Below, piece after piece: positions 54,329 to 63,276 of a stretch of DNA of 64,000 nt. Every line of letters starts with the position of its first letter. Positions within the stretch are counted from its first letter, which is position 1. The position numbers were made by a program, and so were the translations under genes. The notes beneath the pieces are model-generated. The model ran no database searches, was not told where the DNA came from, and saw nothing but the letters and a program-made list of their open reading frames with translations. This DNA is from Bradyrhizobium vignae. Lineage in GTDB: Bacteria > Pseudomonadota > Alphaproteobacteria > Rhizobiales > Xanthobacteraceae. The DNA is taken from contig NZ_RDQF01000028.1 of the NCBI RefSeq assembly GCF_004114425.1, positions 1 to 64,000 on the forward strand, written 5' to 3'.

Positions 54329-55653
54329 CGTCAAATATCGAAGCAGACCGCGGATCCCAACTGCTCCTGGCGGTCCTTCCAGATATGGATCTCCAGGGCG
54401 CTAGAATGGCCCTCGATCGCGCCTCGCTCGAAATCATCATCGACGACGATGTCGAGCAGTCGGCATGGGCTCAGGCCTGCGCGATCGCGATCGTGGCGTG
54501 CGGTAGCAAGATGTTTCGAAGGGGTGTCTTTCTTTCACGCCAGCCTGAATGTGAGACGGTTGTCGGGAACGGGCTGCCTAGATTGTTCAAGCGCGCACTC
54601 CTTGAAGCTGGTTGTCGGAAGGAGCCGGCTCCCGCCCATGCCTTTCGCATTTGCATAGGCACGAAGGGGGCGGGCCACATCTATGTGTCCGCCAGCGGTT
54701 GGAAAGCGATCGTCGGCCCGAAGCCCGTCGCCAGGACCTCGCCGGGAAACGAGCTCAGCGGCATTTTCGCCGGTGCGGCATCGACGGCCATTGCATTTCG
54801 AGCATCCGTCCTGTCCGATCCGATCGCAGCCCGAAGAGTGCTCGAATATGATCTATGGCAGCCGCAGGGACAGTCGTCGCCTGCATCGGCAGAACTGCGC
54901 AACCTCCCGGCTGATTTATGGTTGCTTGGAATGGGAAACCTGGGGCAAGCGACGCTCTTTACGCTGGGCTTGCTGCCCTATCGGGACACGTCGCAAGTCC
55001 GCTTGTTACTCAACGATCCGGATATCTGTGGCTGGGAGAACTTGGGCGTCCAGCTTCTTACGCAGCCGAACTGGATTGGTAGAACGAAGGTCAGGTGTGC
55101 TGCAGATTGGGCTGAACGCGTTGGTTTTCGTACGATTCTGACCGAACGCAAATTTCTGGCGACCTCCAGACCTGATCAAGACGAGCCGCGAGTTGCGCTT
55201 GTTGGCGTCGACAATTTGAATGCACGGCGCTTCGCTGCCTCCGCAGAGTTTGATCTGCTCATTGATGCCGGACTTGGCTCGACGGCGAACGAGGCCTTCG
55301 ACGTGCGATTGCATGCCTTTCCTGGCTCGAGAATGCCACTCGACGCTTGGCCGGAAGCGGAACCTTCCGAGCGGGTCGGCGAGGGGAATGTAGTCAAGCG
55401 CGGAAATATTCAGTCTCTCGTTCAAGCTGGGGTTTTGGACGAGTGCGGCGCTATCACAATAGAAAATCAGCCGGTCGGCGTGCCGTGCACGGCTCTTGCA
55501 GCGGCAGCAATGCAGGTAGCTCAATTATGCCGCGCGATAGAGACCGGCTCCTGCTGTGAAATGGTCGACTTCGATCTTGTCAACTCAAACAGAGCAGTCA
55601 GTCAGGTCATGGGCCGGCCCGTCTCACCGATCGTCGCCTGCCCAGCACGTTAG
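54325..55653 (+). CDS. bilD: BilD-like E1 activating enzyme (ThiF fold), 442 aa
   Basis: The C-terminal half is a ThiF/E1 adenylation domain: LWLLGMGNLGQATLFTLGLL (nucleotide-binding GxGxxG), LLLNDPDICGWENLGVQLL, VALVGVDNLNARRFAASAEF (the DN...R motif), and a cysteine in GVPCTALAAAAMQVAQ. The N-terminal ~180 residues form a separate inactive-E1-like or unknown domain (GAGHIYVSASGWKAIVG). It activates the modifier by adenylation and hands it to the E2. It overlaps the JAB gene by 4 bp, closing a tightly coupled four-gene operon in Bil order A-B-C-D. Confidence 0.8.
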   Translation: MTSNIEADRGSQLLLAVLPDMDLQGARMALDRASLEIIIDDDVEQSAWAQACAIAIVACGSKMFRRGVFLSRQPECETVVGNGLPRLFKRALLEAGCRKEPAPAHAFRICIGTKGAGHIYVSASGWKAIVGPKPVARTSPGNELSGIFAGAASTAIAFRASVLSDPIAARRVLEYDLWQPQGQSSPASAELRNLPADLWLLGMGNLGQATLFTLGLLPYRDTSQVRLLLNDPDICGWENLGVQLLTQPNWIGRTKVRCAADWAERVGFRTILTERKFLATSRPDQDEPRVALVGVDNLNARRFAASAEFDLLIDAGLGSTANEAFDVRLHAFPGSRMPLDAWPEAEPSERVGEGNVVKRGNIQSLVQAGVLDECGAITIENQPVGVPCTALAAAAMQVAQLCRAIETGSCCEMVDFDLVNSNRAVSQVMGRPVSPIVACPAR

Positions 55654-55659
55654 CGGTTG

Positions 55660-57285
55660 CTAGGCAACGGTCCTGGTTCGGCCGAGATAATCGTTGTTCG
55701 TATCGAAGCTGACCATACTTTCGGCGGGGACGTCTAGGACATCTCCGTTGTCCGCGATAGGATTGACGTCGCGGTGCACGATGAAGTGCGGAAATTGGGC
55801 GATCAAGAGATCGTTGTTGTAGTCTGTGCTGCTCGTTGCATTGAGGACGAAATGTCCGACTACAGGCCTAGCGCCGGTGCGCCGCTCCTGCTTGGACGAC
55901 CTGTCGATCAGCTCTGTGACCCAAATGAAGTGTGGAAGCGCGCGAGAAACGATCTCGCTTTTCATCGGTTCGTTCATCCCGCTTGCGCTGATGTGGCGTC
56001 GGTAGCGAGCGGCCGTCGTCAAGTACGTCCGCTGTATCCAGCGCCCTGCGGCAAATCCGTCGAAGAACGCTCGGATGTTGGCCGCAGCTGTGGAGGTGCC
56101 ATTGCCTACGGCGTTCACGATCTGCTCAGAAACGTAGCTCGCCCTCTTGATAAAGTCTCTCACGACAATGTCAGCGTTCTCGGCCCGTAGGAAAACGCGT
56201 GACGGCAACGGTACAAACATGTGAGAGACGTTTTCCTCCACCGTGAGGATTTTTTGCTGCCACTTCATGAGGCGCGCTGAAGGCAGATGTTCGATATCGT
56301 CTACGCTGAGAGGCAGTACTCGATAGGGCCCCCTCTGATCGTCGTGTACGATCAATCCGCGAGCGAAAACGACGTGTGTGCCTCCGTCGCGGACGGCTTT
56401 GCCAGGTACTTCGACGTAGCCCACGGCGCAGATCGCATGACCCATGTCCGCCATGGCGATTACAACCGGCAACCCCGAATCAAGGTAGCGGTGAATGACT
56501 TCCGGGGCATTGATGGTCGGAGCAATCTGTTGGCCGCTGTCGAGCTCCTTGAAGAGCATATGGAGTGGCTGGTGCCCCATGCCACGCAACGCCCGGATCA
56601 TGTGCATGGGATTCAGCCCCTCGGATCCGGCAGGAAGCGATCTGCTAAGTTCTGAGTCCGTCGGGTTGATCGCTAGGTTGGTGATTTCCGCAATTGTGTA
56701 TGAGCTCGTTCGTCGTTGCCGAGTCTCGACTGCTCGTCCTGCCATCCAGATTGCGGCCTGCGCGCAAGCACCGAGCCGCATGTCCTGTTGAATGAAGGGT
56801 GCTCCGGTTACCTTCACCCGAACCCCAAGAACGTGAGATTCGAAATCTGCACGCGCCGCCGGCCTGACGGTAAGCTTTCCGATCGACGGAAAGCGCAAAA
56901 CGGTTCTGCCAATCGGGCCTTGCGCGATAGGCCTGATCACCGCGAACCCGCAATAGTTCTTGTCCTTGGCCGCGAGGCGTTCAAGCTCGACGACCTGCTT
57001 GGAAAGAGGAAGCTCGAACAGTTTGCTGATGTCTGTCCGAAAAAAATGGATGCGCTTGGTGCCCCTCGCATGGGCTTTGAAGGCACCCGCGTAGAAGCTC
57101 AGATAGTCGGATGTATAGTCGCGGTCTGTGTACGGAGATTCTACAATCGCGTATTTTGCCCCGAGCTCGACTACGTGGTCGAGCAGAGCATCCACGCTGG
57201 CGTTAGACCTATCGCCTGCAATCTGTTGGCGCAGCGACTGTGCGCCTCGCGGCGTAAGCACTACGCCCTTTAGAATCACGCGCAT
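55660..57285 (-). CDS. Papain/C39-like cysteine peptidase-like protein, 541 aa
   Basis: Not a family I can name. The central region resembles C39-type papain-fold peptidases: a candidate catalytic cysteine at residue 174 (MRLGACAQAAIWMAGRA), a candidate histidine at 283 (ADMGHAICAVGY) and an Asp pair at 315-316 (GLIVHDDQRGPYRV), in the Cys-His-Asp order. The N-terminal part (YAIVESPYTDRDYTSDYLSF, YCGFAVIRPIAQGPIGRTVL) and C-terminal part (FVLNATSSTDYNNDLLIAQF) are unassigned. It ends 6 bp from the Bil E1 stop, convergent. A small 70-aa gene lies upstream on the same strand. The frame is fully intact, suggesting an island gene under selection. Confidence 0.65.
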   Translation of the reverse strand: MRVILKGVVLTPRGAQSLRQQIAGDRSNASVDALLDHVVELGAKYAIVESPYTDRDYTSDYLSFYAGAFKAHARGTKRIHFFRTDISKLFELPLSKQVVELERLAAKDKNYCGFAVIRPIAQGPIGRTVLRFPSIGKLTVRPAARADFESHVLGVRVKVTGAPFIQQDMRLGACAQAAIWMAGRAVETRQRRTSSYTIAEITNLAINPTDSELSRSLPAGSEGLNPMHMIRALRGMGHQPLHMLFKELDSGQQIAPTINAPEVIHRYLDSGLPVVIAMADMGHAICAVGYVEVPGKAVRDGGTHVVFARGLIVHDDQRGPYRVLPLSVDDIEHLPSARLMKWQQKILTVEENVSHMFVPLPSRVFLRAENADIVVRDFIKRASYVSEQIVNAVGNGTSTAAANIRAFFDGFAAGRWIQRTYLTTAARYRRHISASGMNEPMKSEIVSRALPHFIWVTELIDRSSKQERRTGARPVVGHFVLNATSSTDYNNDLLIAQFPHFIVHRDVNPIADNGDVLDVPAESMVSFDTNNDYLGRTRTVA

Positions 57286-57335
57286 TCCACACTTATACCG
57301 TGCGGAACAAAAAAGGGGTTAACGGATCCTAAAAT

Positions 57336-57548
57336 CTACCGGAAAGCGAAGCGGGTCGCGGTCGTCACAACGCGCTGCGCGCGCGCGTCCGTCTGCTCGA
57401 TCTGCTCGAGAGCGGTCTCGGACACCGATCCTTTAAACCCGAGCTGTCGCATGTCCACGCGCCGGGCGTTCTCCCATTCTGGGTTGAGCACTTTCACGAT
57501 CGAGGTCTCGGCGCTGGCCTTGTTGGGATCCGAAGCTGGCGGGGTCAT
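57336..57548 (-). CDS. Small hypothetical protein, 70 aa
   Basis: MTPPASDPNKASAETSIVKV followed by LNPEWENARRVDMRQLGFKG and TALEQIEQTDARAQRVVTTA: a helical, charged, soluble protein. It ends 50 bp upstream of the start of the 541-aa peptidase-like gene on the same strand, so the two are probably co-transcribed. It could be a partner or inhibitor of that protein. Function unknown. Confidence 0.5.
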   Translation of the reverse strand: MTPPASDPNKASAETSIVKVLNPEWENARRVDMRQLGFKGSVSETALEQIEQTDARAQRVVTTATRFAFR

Positions 57549-57724
57549 CGGCTACCTTCCGCGAGTGGCTGTCGCGAATTCCGTAAACTAAGTGCATACT
57601 GCCGCGCATTCTGCAACCCTGGCGTAAAGCAAAGGTTGAATCCAAACCGGCCCCCTTGCCGATGTTCCAAAAAAAAGGCTGCGAGGGGCTTGGAAATTGC
57701 GAGCAACTTGCCTAGAATGTTTAT

Positions 57725-57910
57725 ATGGCAAACAAAACTCCCTCCAGCATGCCGCTTTTCGGTAACGCCACGCCGCAAGAGGTGAAGGCGATCCGAACGG
57801 AGATTGAGGCATTCACGGACCGGGCCGCCCGAAATCGGGACGAGGCGCAGAAGATGCTCGAGCGCCTGGGCATCGCGCGGGCCGAAGAGCGCCCCAAACC
57901 GAAGGGCTGA
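57725..57910 (+). CDS. Small hypothetical protein, 61 aa, possible antitoxin
   Basis: MANKTPSSMPLFGNATPQEV continues KAIRTEIEAFTDRAARNRDE and AQKMLERLGIARAEERPKPK: two charged helices. The stop is one base before the GTG start of the ADP-ribosyltransferase-like gene, so the two are translationally coupled. A small acidic/basic helical protein directly before a toxin-like enzyme suits an antitoxin role, which is inference. Confidence 0.55.
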   Translation: MANKTPSSMPLFGNATPQEVKAIRTEIEAFTDRAARNRDEAQKMLERLGIARAEERPKPKG

Positions 57911-57911
57911 C

Positions 57912-58472
57912 GTGCGGCGCACGGTTACCGGCTTTGTCCTTGGCTATCACGGTTGTGACAGGTCCATCGCAGAAAAGCTCCTCGCGGGTTCTCCCTTTGA
58001 AGCCAGCACGAATAACTACGATTGGTTGGGCGCAGGCGCATACTTCTGGGAGAACGACCCGCTTCGAGCGATGCGATGGGCTGAGAAGCTTCGAGACCGT
58101 CCCGGAAAAAACGGGAAAATAAAAGACCCGGCCATAGTGGGGGCGGTCATCGATCTGGGCCTCTGCCTCGACCTGACCACGCAGTCCTCTTTGGACGTCA
58201 TCCGAACGGCCTATGACGGACTTGTGAAAGTGTCCGAGGTAGCAAAGCAGGCATTGCCCAAAAATATCGATGAACTTCGTCGGCCGCTCGATTGCGCTGT
58301 CATCAACTATCTATACGAGTCCTTGCCGAAGCCAAAGTTTCAGACCGTGAGGGGTATGTTTATCGAGGGTGGCCCGCTCTACCCTGGCGCCTTCATTCAG
58401 CGCGAGACGCATGTGCAGATAGCGGTGCGCGACCTGTCGTGCATCCAAGGCGTTTTTCGGCCGTCAGCCTAG
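57912..58472 (+). CDS. ADP-ribosyltransferase-like protein, 186 aa
   Basis: From GTG 57912 the text RTVTGFVLGYHGCDRSIAEK and NYDWLGAGAYFWENDPLRAM matches the start of a family with PARP/ART-like features: a His in GYHGC (residue 13) and a Tyr in GAGAYFWE (residue 44), as in the H-Y-E motif of diphtheria-toxin-type ADP-ribosyltransferases. The rest (VGAVIDLGLCLDLTTQSSLD, FIEGGPLYPGAFIQRETHVQ) is conserved-looking. I cannot fix the third catalytic residue. The gene is coupled to a 61-aa ORF, giving a toxin-antitoxin-like layout. The frame is open to 57804 but that part overlaps the small gene. Confidence 0.6.
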   Translation: MRRTVTGFVLGYHGCDRSIAEKLLAGSPFEASTNNYDWLGAGAYFWENDPLRAMRWAEKLRDRPGKNGKIKDPAIVGAVIDLGLCLDLTTQSSLDVIRTAYDGLVKVSEVAKQALPKNIDELRRPLDCAVINYLYESLPKPKFQTVRGMFIEGGPLYPGAFIQRETHVQIAVRDLSCIQGVFRPSA

Positions 58473-58760
58473 CTGCATCGCATTTCTCGGGTGCCGTGCG
58501 ACGATGCCCCGGCAAAGCCGAGTGGCTCAAGCTGCCAGAAGCTGTCGTTTTGGCGCGCGCACTCGCACGCCCTCATGCGCAACTCTCCGCGACGTTATCC
58601 GGCGTCTTCATCACCTGCCCCCGTGGATCAACCCCACGACGAGCCTTCCGTGATTCGTTCCTCTTTCATTCGCTCTCTCCTCGGCTATCCAAGGAGGGCG
58701 CAATTCCTCATGACGCCGAGGGGGCAGTTTTCCATCGCGCGCGACATATTTGCGGCTCGC
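58473..58760. other. No supported gene
   Basis: 288 bp between the ART-like gene and the end of the minus-strand recombinase. Short ORFs only. Confidence 0.35.
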
Positions 58761-59435
58761 TCAGCCCCGTTCCAATACGTTAGCTACGGACTGCGCGTAC
58801 CAACTGCCACCTCGGGCCGTCGGGACACCGCGCGCATTCAGCGCCTCAGCAATCTGCCGCAGCGTGCTCGCACCTGCCTTCTGGGCCTCACGGATGATCG
58901 GCAGCACATTTGCAGCGTGGCGGTCAGCTTCGGCCTTCACGGCCTCCACGGCGCTCTTGCGAGCTACAGAGAGATTGGGGTTGCCTAACCCGACCCCACG
59001 GGCCTTGGCGGCCGACAGAGCTTGCCGTGTCCGCGTTGAGATCAGCGCGCGCTCCTTCTCAGGCAATGCGGCGAACAGGTCGAGCACGAACGGGTGAACA
59101 TCGGGCCCAAGTTCAGCCACCACAAAGGGCACTTTGTGGGCCATGAGGCCGGAAATGAAGTGAACGTCCCTGCTGAGCCGGTCCAGCTTAGCTACCGCTA
59201 TGTGGCATCTGAGCTTCTTTGCGGCAGCGAGAGCGGCTTTGAGTTGCGGCCTGCGGTCGAGCGCATCAGCACCCTTGTCGGTCTCCACCTCTACGAACTC
59301 GCGGGCAACTGTGAACCCCTCAACCTGAGCGAAGTGAGCGAGCGTCTGCCGCTGCGTTTCTATGCCCAATCGTGAGCGCCCCTGTCGAGAGGTCGAGACA
59401 CGGATGTAGGTGATGAGGGTGCGTTCGGTCGTCAC
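58761..59435 (-). CDS. Serine recombinase (resolvase family), 224 aa
   Basis: The catalytic domain is complete: LITYIRVSTSRQGRSRLGIE with the nucleophile Ser, EFVEVETDKGADALDRRPQL, HIAVAKLDRLSRDVHFISGL with the conserved Arg, and ALPEKERALISTRTRQALSA. The C-terminal part (RQIAEALNARGVPTARGGSW, YAQSVANVLERG) is a short helix-turn-helix. Length is normal for small resolvases. It is divergent from the restriction-modification gene by ~130 bp. It differs in sequence from the recombinase at 46769. Confidence 0.85.
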   Translation of the reverse strand: MTTERTLITYIRVSTSRQGRSRLGIETQRQTLAHFAQVEGFTVAREFVEVETDKGADALDRRPQLKAALAAAKKLRCHIAVAKLDRLSRDVHFISGLMAHKVPFVVAELGPDVHPFVLDLFAALPEKERALISTRTRQALSAAKARGVGLGNPNLSVARKSAVEAVKAEADRHAANVLPIIREAQKAGASTLRQIAEALNARGVPTARGGSWYAQSVANVLERG

Positions 59436-59564
59436 GGTGGCCTCTGAAGGTCATCTGTAAAGAGTCTTATCGCCCGTTTAGCTTTTATACAAGAGGTTTC
59501 TTGCTTCTCCTCGAGCCGGCTATCTGCGATGTAGGGAGTGCAACTGATTTGCCGGGGCGGCGGA

Positions 59565-62240
59565 ATGTCGAACGAAGAACTCAATCAAAGAAACTATCTC
59601 GCGACGGGTAAACTCAAGGGGACGAAGTTCGGCGATTTTGAAGAGCTGAATATTGGTGCGACCAGCGTCCGGGAATTGAAGGCGGCCGGTGTCGAGGTCA
59701 TTGTTCCTTCCTCAATCAAATTCCCATTTGCCGCGTACAAGCCGCTAAAGACACCGGGGGCTGCCAAGCCGGATCGCGTGTTCCTTCGGCGCCATGATGG
59801 GAAGCCCCATGCCGTCGCGACGGCGGAGCATAAAGCACCCAGGAAGCTCCGTTCCGAAAAGGAGCTACTCAAGGCGGCCGAACAGGGGCTGTTCGCCGCG
59901 GCCTCTCTAGGTGCTGCTGTCGCAGTCACGTCGAATGGCCAGCGCTGGTGCTATCTCGACGTAAAAAAGTCCCTCGATAAGGGCGAGATTGTCTGGCTCA
60001 CCGACAAGCGCGACTTTGGCCCTGGCGTACTCGCGAACCTTTTAGCCGGCGATGCTGGGGTGTTGAAGGACCCGGCGCCGCTCGCCGAGACCGTCTGGCA
60101 AACCATATGGCACGCCACTAAGGAGGAGCCGAAGCAATGTCTTCTCACCTTCGTCGAGATTTTCGTGCTCAAGTTTCTGTCGGACAATCTTCCGCTCAAG
60201 ACTCTGCCGGAGGCGTACCGTTTCTATCCACTGTTGGAAGAACCCAAGAAATTCCAGGAGCGGCACGGGACTACGGCAATCGAATACTACGTCACGAAGA
60301 TTAGGCCGTTCATCAAGAGCATCTTCCCGGACAATTCAGTCGCGGTTGACGAGAAGGTAGCTGGGACGTTCGGCCTAAGCACGGTCGTCTCCAAAACATC
60401 AATCATCAACGGCTTCGCCTTTCTACGCTCCTCCACGGTTACGCTGTCAGGGTTCAATCGAACGTTCCTAGATATTCTTGATGAGTTCCAGAAATTCGGC
60501 CCGCTGACCACTATCGATCCAGAGTTCAAGCTGCGCCTTTACGAAACGTTTCTGCGCCGTAGCGCTCGGCAGCAAAAGCTCGGTCAATTCTTCACGCCGC
60601 GAAATGTTGTTCGTCAGATGATCCGAATGGCGAGGCTTGATCAACTTCCTGATGGCGCGGTGGTCCTCGATCCTGCGGCTGGCGTGGGCGGATTTGTTCT
60701 TGAGCCTCCGCTTATCGTTCCGGCGCTTGCTGGCAACGTGACCTTTGCAAAGGGCAAACCCAAGCGCCGCATACGTTTCATTGGGGTCGATGTCGACGCC
60801 AGTACACACATCCTCGCCAAAGCGAACACGTTGATCCATTTCGCCGAAGCCGTACGTGACCCGACGACTACTGTTGCTGCCCTGAACCAGCTCATGGCAG
60901 AGACATTCGTACTGATGAATACGAACGAGACGCTTGGCGCATTGGAGAACCCGCCCGAAGCGAAGGTCGATGTGATCCTCACAAACCCGCCCTACGTCAC
61001 CAAAGGCAGCGGAGTCTATAAGGAAGAGGTTCGAGAGGCAGGCACGGGCGAGAACAACGTCGACCTAAGAGACTACTACGACCGCTCAGGCCTAGGCGTT
61101 GAAGCTCTGTTTCTCCGCTACATTTCAGGCGCATTGAAGCCGGGCGGCCGTGCGTTTGTCATTGTGCCCTTGGGGCTGCTCAACCGCACTGATCCAGGAC
61201 CCAAAAAGCGCATCTTGGATGAATGTAATCTGATTGCTTCGATTGCTTTGCCTAGAAACACATTCTTCAACACAGCGCAGCTCACGTACATCCTCGCCCT
61301 GGAGAAGCGCCATACTGCCGCCGATGAGCGCCCAGATGTGTTCTGCGGCATCGCTCGAACGATTGGCGAAACGTTGAGCTGGGAGCGGGTTCCGACCCCA
61401 AACGAAAACGATCTGGCGGATATCGCGGGAATGTTCGTTGCACACGCGGAGGGAAAACCCGGTGCGGTCCAAGGTTCGCAGGTTGCCAAGGTAGTCCCTG
61501 CCGCTGAGTTTACGGAAAATGATCGTTGGGACGTCGGGCGGTTCTGGACCGAGGAAGAGCTGGTCGCCCTTGGTCACAAGGAGAGCGCCGTAACGCGGGT
61601 CGATTTCATTGATGAGACGCGGTCGGAAATCGAGGAGATAAGCACGGAGCTTGCTGCCGCGAAGAAAGAGCTCGAAGCCCTAACGTCCGGCGACATGCGC
61701 ACGATCAGCATGAATGACACGGCGTATTTCGCAGTCCGCTCCGGGACGCGGGTGACGGGAAAGGAAATCCGCGAGCATCCTGGCAAGCTGCCCATCTATA
61801 GCTGCTTCAAGACTGAGCGCGAGGTTAAGGGCTTGGTCGATGAGAAGTTCTTCGGGCAGGTAAAGAAAGGCGACGTTGAAAAGAAGCCGATTGTCACAGT
61901 GAATGCTAACGGCGCGAGCGTTGGCAAAGTGTTTGTTCGCCGCGACCGGTGCGGGATCACCGATGATGTCATCATCGTCGACGTGAAAGACCCCGGCATT
62001 GATCTCGATTACTTGGCCGTTGCGCTGCGCGCCGCTGTCTATAAGGGAGGCTTTTTGTACGAAGCAAAGCTGTTCACGACTCGGGTCCGGGAACTTGAGG
62101 TCGAAGTGCCTGTCGATGGAAACGATGAACTCGATGTGGCGCAACAACAGGCCATTGCCAGCGCCGTGCGGAGGTTCGATGCGTTGCGAACGCGACTGCA
62201 AGACCTTGGGCAGCGAAGCGCCGACGTTCGCGCAGTTTGA
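59565..62240 (+). CDS. Single-chain restriction-modification protein (N6-adenine methylase with nuclease-like N-terminus and TRD), 891 aa
   Basis: Three parts. Residues ~40-150 resemble an HsdR-N/PD-(D/E)xK nuclease domain: AKPDRVFLRR followed by AVATAEHKAP gives a D...ExK pattern. Residues ~330-620 are an HsdM-like N6-adenine methylase: KLGQFFTPRNVVRQMIRMAR, VLDPAAGVGGFVLEP and DVILTNPPYVTKGSGVY (motifs I and IV). Residues ~690-880 look like an HsdS-type target-recognition domain: AYFAVRSGTRVTGKEIREHP, PIVTVNANGASVGKVFVRRD, AKLFTTRVRELEVEVPV. The length of ~900 aa fits type IIG/IIL enzymes. No hsdR or hsdS gene is nearby. ATG 59565 is preferred to 59538 because family text starts at MSNEELNQ. 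Confidence 0.75.
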   Translation: MSNEELNQRNYLATGKLKGTKFGDFEELNIGATSVRELKAAGVEVIVPSSIKFPFAAYKPLKTPGAAKPDRVFLRRHDGKPHAVATAEHKAPRKLRSEKELLKAAEQGLFAAASLGAAVAVTSNGQRWCYLDVKKSLDKGEIVWLTDKRDFGPGVLANLLAGDAGVLKDPAPLAETVWQTIWHATKEEPKQCLLTFVEIFVLKFLSDNLPLKTLPEAYRFYPLLEEPKKFQERHGTTAIEYYVTKIRPFIKSIFPDNSVAVDEKVAGTFGLSTVVSKTSIINGFAFLRSSTVTLSGFNRTFLDILDEFQKFGPLTTIDPEFKLRLYETFLRRSARQQKLGQFFTPRNVVRQMIRMARLDQLPDGAVVLDPAAGVGGFVLEPPLIVPALAGNVTFAKGKPKRRIRFIGVDVDASTHILAKANTLIHFAEAVRDPTTTVAALNQLMAETFVLMNTNETLGALENPPEAKVDVILTNPPYVTKGSGVYKEEVREAGTGENNVDLRDYYDRSGLGVEALFLRYISGALKPGGRAFVIVPLGLLNRTDPGPKKRILDECNLIASIALPRNTFFNTAQLTYILALEKRHTAADERPDVFCGIARTIGETLSWERVPTPNENDLADIAGMFVAHAEGKPGAVQGSQVAKVVPAAEFTENDRWDVGRFWTEEELVALGHKESAVTRVDFIDETRSEIEEISTELAAAKKELEALTSGDMRTISMNDTAYFAVRSGTRVTGKEIREHPGKLPIYSCFKTEREVKGLVDEKFFGQVKKGDVEKKPIVTVNANGASVGKVFVRRDRCGITDDVIIVDVKDPGIDLDYLAVALRAAVYKGGFLYEAKLFTTRVRELEVEVPVDGNDELDVAQQQAIASAVRRFDALRTRLQDLGQRSADVRAV

Positions 62241-62364
62241 GCGCGGAAGGTGTTACCGACGTTGAAACAAATACAAAGGTAGCTAGAACAGCAATCATGC
62301 GCGCGAATTAAGTAAAGCCAGTGAGTTAGCCCCGCGGCGTTGGTTCCCGGCTGACTGTCGGTGT

Positions 62365-62559
62365 TCAGGTCGATTCCGAGCGTGGCGAGCCTTTTTGCAC
62401 CGTGTTCCGAGGCTGGGGAATCTCCAGGTGGCCCATCTCGCTGCGAGATCCACTCCTAGGTGGTCCCAGCGTCTGAGCGAGTTGCTTCTGGGGCAGCTCC
62501 CGCCGATGGCGGCTTTCACGGAGCGCCAGTCCTAAGTCGCTGACTGTCTTCAAAATCAT
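62365..62559 (-). pseudogene. HipB-like XRE antitoxin, frameshifted
   Basis: MILKTVSDLGLALRESRHRR and ELPQKQLAQTLG give the first helices of an XRE domain. An indel then shifts the frame, leaving MGHLEIPQPRNTVQKG-type text where HipB proteins normally have a short strand (WExG...). There is no HipA kinase gene beside it, and the hipA relic at 31.8-32.5 kb is far away. This is a toxin-antitoxin remnant. Confidence 0.5.
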
Positions 62560-62768
62560 GCCGGTCATCCCGTATGAGATTTAAGCCATTTCGGGTGGAT
62601 ATGATTTTTGCAGGCGTAAAATTTGCCGAACGCATTCCAGATAATTTTACGAATTTGGCCGCTTTAAGGTTACCTGGCCAATTCAACAATCATGCTGAAT
62701 GTTTCCATATTTAAGCCCGCCGCGCGGTGAACACACCGCTCCGAAACGGGGAGTGATTTGCAATGGAC
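62560..62768. other. AT-richer intergenic stretch before the IS66 end
   Basis: Runs such as GATTTTTGCAGG and ATAATTTTACG make this more AT-rich than its neighbours. I see no gene. It may be the promoter region of the HipB-like relic. Confidence 0.3.
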
Positions 62769-62847
62769 GTAAGCGCTAAGCCGGCACCCTCGGTTCGACG
62801 TTAGATTAGATGTGCGAAGAAGCCTCCGGGTTGAGCGGAGGTTTGGG

Positions 62848-63276
62848 ATGGGATTGGACGGCAAAAGGGACGCCCATTTGGACAGCTCATCAGTTGGGTC
62901 AGGAGCAGTCAGCCGGCTTGAGGTGCTTGAGGGACCGTCCGGGCGTCGCGTGCGTTCGGAGGCCGAGCGGGCTCGGATCGTCGCCGAAAGTCTGCTGCCC
63001 GGCGCTCAGGTGGCGGAGGTGGCGCGCAAGCACGGGGCGACGCGCTGGCAGATTTACGATTGGCGGCGACGCTTCCGACAGCGCGGCGAATTGCCGTCGA
63101 GCGAGGCTCCGCAGCCGCGGTTCGCGCCGCTCGTTGTGGAGGGGCCGTTTGAGGAGCGTCACGTTCCGACAGTCAAGCTCGAGATTGCGATTGGCGACGT
63201 CGTCGTGCGGACGGACGCGGCGATAGATGGGGAGCAGCTATCTCGAGTGATCCGCGCGGTGCGGGCGTCACGATGA
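62848..63276 (+). CDS. tnpA: IS66 TnpA, 142 aa
   Basis: A small DNA-binding protein of IS66: RSEAERARIVAESLLPGAQV, ARKHGATRWQIYDWRRRFRQ (helix-turn-helix), and KLEIAIGDVVVRTDAAIDGE. GCGGAGG precedes ATG 62848. The frame is open to 62812, but the ribosome site fixes the start. Its stop overlaps the tnpB start as ATGA. Required for transposition together with TnpB and TnpC. Confidence 0.85.
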   Translation: MGLDGKRDAHLDSSSVGSGAVSRLEVLEGPSGRRVRSEAERARIVAESLLPGAQVAEVARKHGATRWQIYDWRRRFRQRGELPSSEAPQPRFAPLVVEGPFEERHVPTVKLEIAIGDVVVRTDAAIDGEQLSRVIRAVRASR

